In this document: positions 60,118-64,000 of the stretch, piece after piece | Numbering within the stretch: the stretch's first letter is position 1 | Layout of the letters: each line of letters begins with the position of its first letter | From: SABI01 sp028532915 | GTDB taxonomy: Bacteria; Spirochaetota; Spirochaetia; Sphaerochaetales; Sphaerochaetaceae | Assembly: GCA_963677225.1 (NCBI GenBank) | Contig: OY781923.1 | Location: 992,001-1,056,000, forward strand | DNA length: 64,000 nt | Reading direction: 5' to 3' | Program-made: the position numbers and the translations under genes | The notes under the pieces: generated by a model | What the model was told of the DNA's origin: nothing | The model's database searches: none | Seen by the model: the letters and a program-made list of their open reading frames with translations, nothing else

Positions 60118-61512
60118 ATGAAAAAATCTGTCATATTCCCCATCCTGTTTCTGATTCTCCTCCTTCTTTCCGGATGCTCCTCGCTTCAGGCTCTGATTCG
60201 ATCCTCGATAGAGGATAAACCTATCTGGGTGTATGAACCTCAAGCCGGACGAGATCAGATCGCGTTCGTCGGAACCGGAGAAGCTTCCAATAAGGCGTTA
60301 TCGCAGGTGCGCTCGTATGAGTCCATTCTCTCGCAGATATCGCAATACATAGGAAAAGATATAAACGAACAGTATATCTCACAGTTGACCGAAAGACAGA
60401 CGATAGAGGATTTCGAACTGAAGATTACCCGGGAGTTTTCAAAGCAGGAGAATGATCTGTATATAACCCACTATCTGGCGGTGGCTGATAAGGCTATTCT
60501 CAATTCCAACAGAAGTGAACTGCTGGTGAAAGTGGAATCGACGTTGCAGGAGATTGCCGAACTGAAGAAGACAGCTTCAGCGAAGATACGATCGGATGAT
60601 GATTACAGAGCGATCGTCGATTATCTGAAGATCGCGCAGCTTGCCGCGACGATCATCGGCGAGGAAGGAGAAAAACTCTTTACAGAGGCTATAGAGAATG
60701 TTCTCAAAGTCATCGGCAATCTCAGGATCAATTATCTTGCGGAGGAATCCAGAAACGGTTCGTTTATTTTCACTGTCCAAAGAGGTGACCGTTCGATATC
60801 TTCAAAGATCAAAAATGTCCCGGTCAGTATCTCGTTTCCTTCGGTGAACGGAGCGAACGAACCGTATGTCGATCACAGAAAGATCGTCACCGGCGAAGAG
60901 GGGAGAGCGGTCTTCACCAATACGAATCCTCTGGCAGATTCAGCGGGGCTGCTCAGTGTGGAGATCGATACCTCCGCTTTCCTCCCGTTCTATGATGCGG
61001 TGAAAGGGGAATACAGGGCGCAGATTCAATCGGCTGTCAAAGCCCGTTCGATCAAAGTCCCCTATACGAGAAAGATGAGTATAGATACCTCTAACGTCCT
61101 GATAGCAATCGGTGAGTACTCGATAAAAGGAGAGCTCCTTCCTTCTTCCTATGCCGTCAATGCCGTAGCAGACCTGTTCGATAAAGAAGGAGTTGATTTC
61201 ACTTATGTTCAGTCTCTGCTTACCGATGAAGATGAGCTCTTTTTTGAACTGGTGAACGAACGATATGCTGATGCCACTTTGATTTACGGGAAGGTGGGGG
61301 TCGACACTGTCACCCCGCTCAGTTCCTCCTATGCGGTGAGTGTCACCGCGTCGGTATCAGTGTATGATATTCCTTCTCTCGCTGTCGAAGGTACGACATA
61401 TGAAGTGAAAGCGGTCGGGACCGGTCAAACTCAGACGGACGCTATCGAAGATGCCTTCATCGGCTTCGGCAGGATCAGCCTCTCCCTTTTGAAGCGCGTA
61501 CTGTATGAATGA
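60118..61512 (+). CDS. LPP20-family-like lipoprotein
   Basis: A 464-residue lipoprotein: signal with LLLLLSGCS lipobox (Cys at about residue 20). The following part, DKPIWVYEP then IAFVGTGEASNKALSQVRSYESILSQISQYIG, is the LPP20-type motif (Trp-x-x-x-P, VGxGxA and Ala-rich helix). After a coiled region (about 130-195) there are beta-rich parts. The C-terminal half has an anhydro-type repeat: VNAVADLFDKEGVDFTYVQSLL and GTGQTQTDAIEDAFIGFGRISLSLL. The start at 60118 is chosen for AGGAG 9-10 bases upstream. The last 38 bp overlap the convergent glpQ-type gene. Function unknown. Confidence 0.78.
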   Translation: MKKSVIFPILFLILLLLSGCSSLQALIRSSIEDKPIWVYEPQAGRDQIAFVGTGEASNKALSQVRSYESILSQISQYIGKDINEQYISQLTERQTIEDFELKITREFSKQENDLYITHYLAVADKAILNSNRSELLVKVESTLQEIAELKKTASAKIRSDDDYRAIVDYLKIAQLAATIIGEEGEKLFTEAIENVLKVIGNLRINYLAEESRNGSFIFTVQRGDRSISSKIKNVPVSISFPSVNGANEPYVDHRKIVTGEEGRAVFTNTNPLADSAGLLSVEIDTSAFLPFYDAVKGEYRAQIQSAVKARSIKVPYTRKMSIDTSNVLIAIGEYSIKGELLPSSYAVNAVADLFDKEGVDFTYVQSLLTDEDELFFELVNERYADATLIYGKVGVDTVTPLSSSYAVSVTASVSVYDIPSLAVEGTTYEVKAVGTGQTQTDAIEDAFIGFGRISLSLLKRVLYE

Positions 61513-62257
61513 CCTCGAGAGGATCATCGGAGATGAATCCGTCGATATCAAATTCGAGTAAGCGCTCGCATTCATCTTTCGTATTCACCGTCCATGCCAC
61601 GATCGGGAATTTGTTCCTGTCGTGCAGTCTGCCCATCAGATTCCTGTCTATCAGGCTGTGGTGAGGTTTCATATACGTCGGATTGGCGATGAATCTTCCC
61701 TGACCGTTGTGGAGGATCCACGGTACGTCATCGCTTCTGCTGTAGATGATACCGCTTGAGAAGGCATTATCTGTCTTTCTGTTCCATGCCCGGAGAATGA
61801 AGGGATTGAACGATGAGATCATCACATGATCTGCCAGATCATACCGATCGATCAGATCGAGAGTCTTCTCGATGATACCCGTCGGAGCGACACTGTTCAG
61901 TTTCAGTTCGATGTCGTAGTAGAAACTGTTCCCGTATCTGCTGAAAACCTGTTCAAGCAAAGGAATCCTTCCTTCCTCGTCATCCCGTCTCAGCGTGAGG
62001 TCTTTGAGCGTATCCCATGGAAGCTGTTCGACGGTGGCATCGGTTTTGGCCAGACGAAAGAGATTGTGATCGTGAATCACTACGATCTCGCCGCTTTTAC
62101 ACATGTGCACATCAAGTTCGATTCCCCGGATTCCGTGTGTCCGGCACAGGTCGAACGACCCGATGGTATTTTCCAGAGCTCTGGCATTGTAACCGCGGTG
62201 ACCGAATACGAAAGGCCGTTCGAGGTCTTTGAAAAAAATAGGTGGTTCTGTTTTCAT
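61475..62257 (-). CDS. glycerophosphodiester phosphodiesterase
   Basis: A 260-residue GDPD-family enzyme that cleaves glycerophosphodiesters to glycerol-3-phosphate. The active site is complete: FGHRGYNARALENTIGSF (first His, Glu), GIELDVHMCKSGEIVVIHDHNL (Glu, Asp, second His) and YYDIELKLN (Glu, Lys); AWTVNTKDECERLLEFDIDGFISDDP closes the barrel. No signal peptide, so cytoplasmic UgpQ type. The start at 62257 overlaps the nfo stop (ATGA), giving coupling with the repair gene. The 3' end runs 38 bp into the convergent lipoprotein gene. Confidence 0.92.
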   Translation of the reverse strand: MKTEPPIFFKDLERPFVFGHRGYNARALENTIGSFDLCRTHGIRGIELDVHMCKSGEIVVIHDHNLFRLAKTDATVEQLPWDTLKDLTLRRDDEEGRIPLLEQVFSRYGNSFYYDIELKLNSVAPTGIIEKTLDLIDRYDLADHVMISSFNPFILRAWNRKTDNAFSSGIIYSRSDDVPWILHNGQGRFIANPTYMKPHHSLIDRNLMGRLHDRNKFPIVAWTVNTKDECERLLEFDIDGFISDDPLEVIHTVRASKGRG

Positions 62258-63102
62258 GATGTTTGTACAAATCCTCTCAGCATCGCAATCTCGTCGCTCC
62301 ATCTTTCCGGTGCCGGAGTTTCCAGTATCAGAGGGATATTCTCGAATCTTGCGTCATTCATGATCGACCTGAAGCATTCCAGACCGATATTCCCGTCACC
62401 CAGAGGTGCATGCCTGTCCACACGGCTGTTGAATTCGCTTTTTGCATCGTTCAGATGCATACCCATGAGCATATCAGAACCGATGAGTGAATCGAACATC
62501 TCCATCACCTCCAGGAACTGTCCGGAAGTTCTCAGATCATATCCTGCAGCGAATATATGGCAGGTATCGATACATACACCGACTCTCTCTTTATGTCTGA
62601 CTTTGTCTATGATATAGGCTATCTGTTCGAAAGACTTTCCCAGAGAAGAACCCTGTCCTGCTGTCGTTTCGATGACTGCATATACCCCCTCGGTTTCTTC
62701 AAGAGCTTCATCTATCCCCTCGGCGACCAGCTGCATCGAATAGTTTTCTTCAATCTCTCTCAGATGTGCTCCGGGATGAAAGTTCAGTCTGTCCAGACCC
62801 AGCTGCTGCACTCTGCGCATCTCATCGATGAAGGCATCTGTGCTTTTTCTTCTCTTTTGATCATCGCCGTTGCCCAGATTGATGAGATAACTGTCATGTG
62901 TGAGAACCTGGGAAGGGGAGAAATTTCCCTCCTTCATCGCATTCTTGAAAGTCTCGATCTGAGCCGTGGTAAGGGCTGGAGATTTCCACTGTTTCTGATT
63001 CTTTGTGAATAAGGCGAATGCGTCGGCATTTATCTGCAGTGCACGGCTGACTGCATTTTCGAGTCCTCCGGCCGCACTGACATGAGCTCCGATGTAATAC
63101 AT
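62254..63102 (-). CDS. nfo: endonuclease IV (AP endonuclease)
   Basis: A 282-residue TIM-barrel repair enzyme that cuts 5' of abasic sites. The N terminus YIGAHVSAAGGLENAV is diagnostic. Zinc ligands lie in LNFHPGAH, AVIETTAGQGSSLG, CIDTCHIFAAGYDL, MHLNDAKSEFNSRVDRHAPLG-type region and LILETPAP. The start at 63102 (MYYIGAHV) is chosen for AAGGAG eight bases upstream and agreement with family starts; 63150 would add 16 odd residues encoded by the promoter. Terminal stop overlaps the glpQ-type start. Confidence 0.95.
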   Translation of the reverse strand: MYYIGAHVSAAGGLENAVSRALQINADAFALFTKNQKQWKSPALTTAQIETFKNAMKEGNFSPSQVLTHDSYLINLGNGDDQKRRKSTDAFIDEMRRVQQLGLDRLNFHPGAHLREIEENYSMQLVAEGIDEALEETEGVYAVIETTAGQGSSLGKSFEQIAYIIDKVRHKERVGVCIDTCHIFAAGYDLRTSGQFLEVMEMFDSLIGSDMLMGMHLNDAKSEFNSRVDRHAPLGDGNIGLECFRSIMNDARFENIPLILETPAPERWSDEIAMLRGFVQTS

Positions 63103-63121
63103 GTATTGGCTCCTTACGGTT

Positions 63122-63150
63122 AAAGTAGGCAATTGTTCAAGGGTTGTCAA
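63122..63150 (-). promoter_or_regulatory. promoter of nfo-glpQ
   Basis: On the - strand a consensus TTGACA (63150-63145) and TACTTT (63127-63122) are 17 bp apart, leaving a leader of about 14 bases with AAGGAG. Its -35 box overlaps that of the divergent M16C gene. Confidence 0.7.
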
Positions 63151-63172
63151 TCGAGTACCATCGTGTTAAGTT
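63144..63172 (+). promoter_or_regulatory. promoter of the M16C peptidase gene
   Basis: TTGTCA (63144-63149) and TAAGTT (63167-63172) are 17 bp apart. The TTGTCAA element serves as -35 on both strands. Confidence 0.6.
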
Positions 63173-63206
63173 CATTCAGTGGTAAAAGCAATAGGAGATG
63201 ATGTTG

Positions 63207-64000
63207 ATGAGCCCAAAGCAGAAAAGAGTCAAAACGATTGTTCCGGGAGATGAGATCGCGAATTTTATTCTCGAATCAGTCGACATCCTCGACGATTATC
63301 ATGGATACGGATATCTGTTCCGTCACAGGATATCCGGTATGCAGGTGTATCACATCGCAAACGATGACAAGGAGAATTTCTTTTCCTTCATCTTCAAGAC
63401 TCCACCGCATGATGACTGCGGAGCTCCGCATATCATAGAACACAGCATTCTGGCAGGATCTAAGAACTATCCTCTGAAAGATCCGTTCATGTCACTTCTC
63501 AAGGGAAGCGCTCAGACGTTTATGAATGCGATGACCTATCCTGATTTTACAGTATACCCGGCAGCAAGTGCCGTGCAGAAGGATTTCAGAAACCTGTTCA
63601 GTGTCTATGCTGATGCTGTCTTCAACCCTCTGCTGAGAGAACAGACCTTCTGGCAGGAAGGAATCCGTCTCGAGGCTGACGGGGACGGATCTCTCCATTT
63701 TGACGGTGTAGTCTACAACGAGATGCTCGGAGAACTCAGCGATCACGACTCGATCGTCTCGCGACAGAGTATCCGGTCTCTCTATCCGGATACTCCCTAT
63801 TATTTCGAGTCGGGAGGAGACCCGCGGAGTATCGTGAATCTTACCTACAGCAAGTTCGTGAGCTTCTATTCAACCTATTACCATCCCAGTAATGCAAAAC
63901 TGTTCTTATACGGGAATCTTGATCCCGCCGAATATCTCGAGTATCTGGATGATCACTATCTCGTCGACATTTCCAGAAAATGTGAATGCGGACCTTCTGA
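63207..64000 (+). CDS. M16C-family (insulinase-like) zinc metalloprotease, N-terminal part
   Basis: The first 264 residues of an M16C peptidase that runs off the window. The inverted zinc motif HIIEH lies at residues 75-79 in DDCGAPHIIEHSILAGS, and the distal Glu ligand is in FDGVVYNEMLGE (about 172). FRHRISGMQVYHIANDD and FMSLLKGSAQTFMNAMTYPDFTVYP match the presequence-protease/Cym1-like group of about 1000 residues. No signal peptide is seen, so it is probably cytoplasmic and degrades peptides. ATG 63207 is preferred, with AGGAG nine bases upstream; ATG 63201 is too close to that site. Confidence 0.9.
   Translation, partial: MSPKQKRVKTIVPGDEIANFILESVDILDDYHGYGYLFRHRISGMQVYHIANDDKENFFSFIFKTPPHDDCGAPHIIEHSILAGSKNYPLKDPFMSLLKGSAQTFMNAMTYPDFTVYPAASAVQKDFRNLFSVYADAVFNPLLREQTFWQEGIRLEADGDGSLHFDGVVYNEMLGELSDHDSIVSRQSIRSLYPDTPYYFESGGDPRSIVNLTYSKFVSFYSTYYHPSNAKLFLYGNLDPAEYLEYLDDHYLVDISRKCECGPS

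Overview
The window reads as chromosomal DNA of a diderm bacterium, most likely a spirochaete (Spirochaetales, perhaps near Sphaerochaeta). The taxonomic call is inference. It rests on the overall style of the proteins: many lipoproteins with a clear lipobox, small outer-membrane barrels ending in Phe, an LPP20-type lipoprotein, a KamA/EF-P/EpmA cluster, an RND efflux system, and Shine-Dalgarno sites with frequent TTG/GTG starts. Coding density is very high. No tRNA, rRNA, insertion sequence, prophage or CRISPR array was seen. No gene-free stretch exceeds about 210 bp; the largest, 36792-36998, holds a terminator, a promoter and an operator.

Layout. 1-5114: end of an RlmD/TrmA-type methyltransferase, then an AI-2E-type exporter, a Ca2+-type P-ATPase and a VTT-domain membrane protein in one operon. 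5251-6245: an exported Arg-rich repeat protein coupled to a DUF2202 ferritin-like protein. 6317-10380: glutamine-dependent NAD synthetase and three related exported barrel proteins. 10445-15964: small membrane protein, PhnP-like hydrolase, polA, coaE and a membrane-anchored protein with fifteen six-residue repeats. 16025-20141: MFS transporter, KamA/EpmB, EF-P and EpmA, the EF-P beta-lysylation set. 20226-28273: mnmE, mnmG, rsmG, uppP, ftsK and a class IV aminotransferase. 28301-36791: DEAD-box helicase, ABC exporter, PlsC acyltransferase, a complete ECF transporter (double ATPase, EcfT, S component) and guaA, closed by a terminator.

36999-43200: a MarR-controlled efflux operon (MarR, a TolC-like protein broken by a one-base frameshift, adaptor, RND pump, PII-like protein) with a perfect 19-bp palindrome at the promoter. 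43216-44869: DUF1576 membrane protein and a small partner. 44948-47070: a YtrA-type operon (ABC ATPase, ABC-2 permease, GntR repressor) with a perfect inverted repeat over its promoter and a coupled 51-residue membrane protein. 47201-50544: MFS transporter and an OmpR-type two-component system. 50516-56207: large lipoprotein, a PTS-IIA-like protein beside a Kef-type antiporter, a DUF2156 protein and a membrane PH-like protein. 56295-64000: exported proteins, peptidase T, LPP20 lipoprotein, GlpQ-type phosphodiesterase, endonuclease IV and the start of an M16C protease.

The most notable non-coding signal is a recurring promoter layout in which the -10 box ends 6-9 bases before the start codon, predicting leaderless mRNAs. 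It appears for at least seven genes, including two divergent pairs (epmA/mnmE; DUF2156/PH-like). Nfo and the M16C protease have divergent promoters that share one -35 site. Best candidates for new biology are the YtrA-type operon with its small membrane protein, the PII-like protein attached to the RND pump, and the leaderless promoter class.
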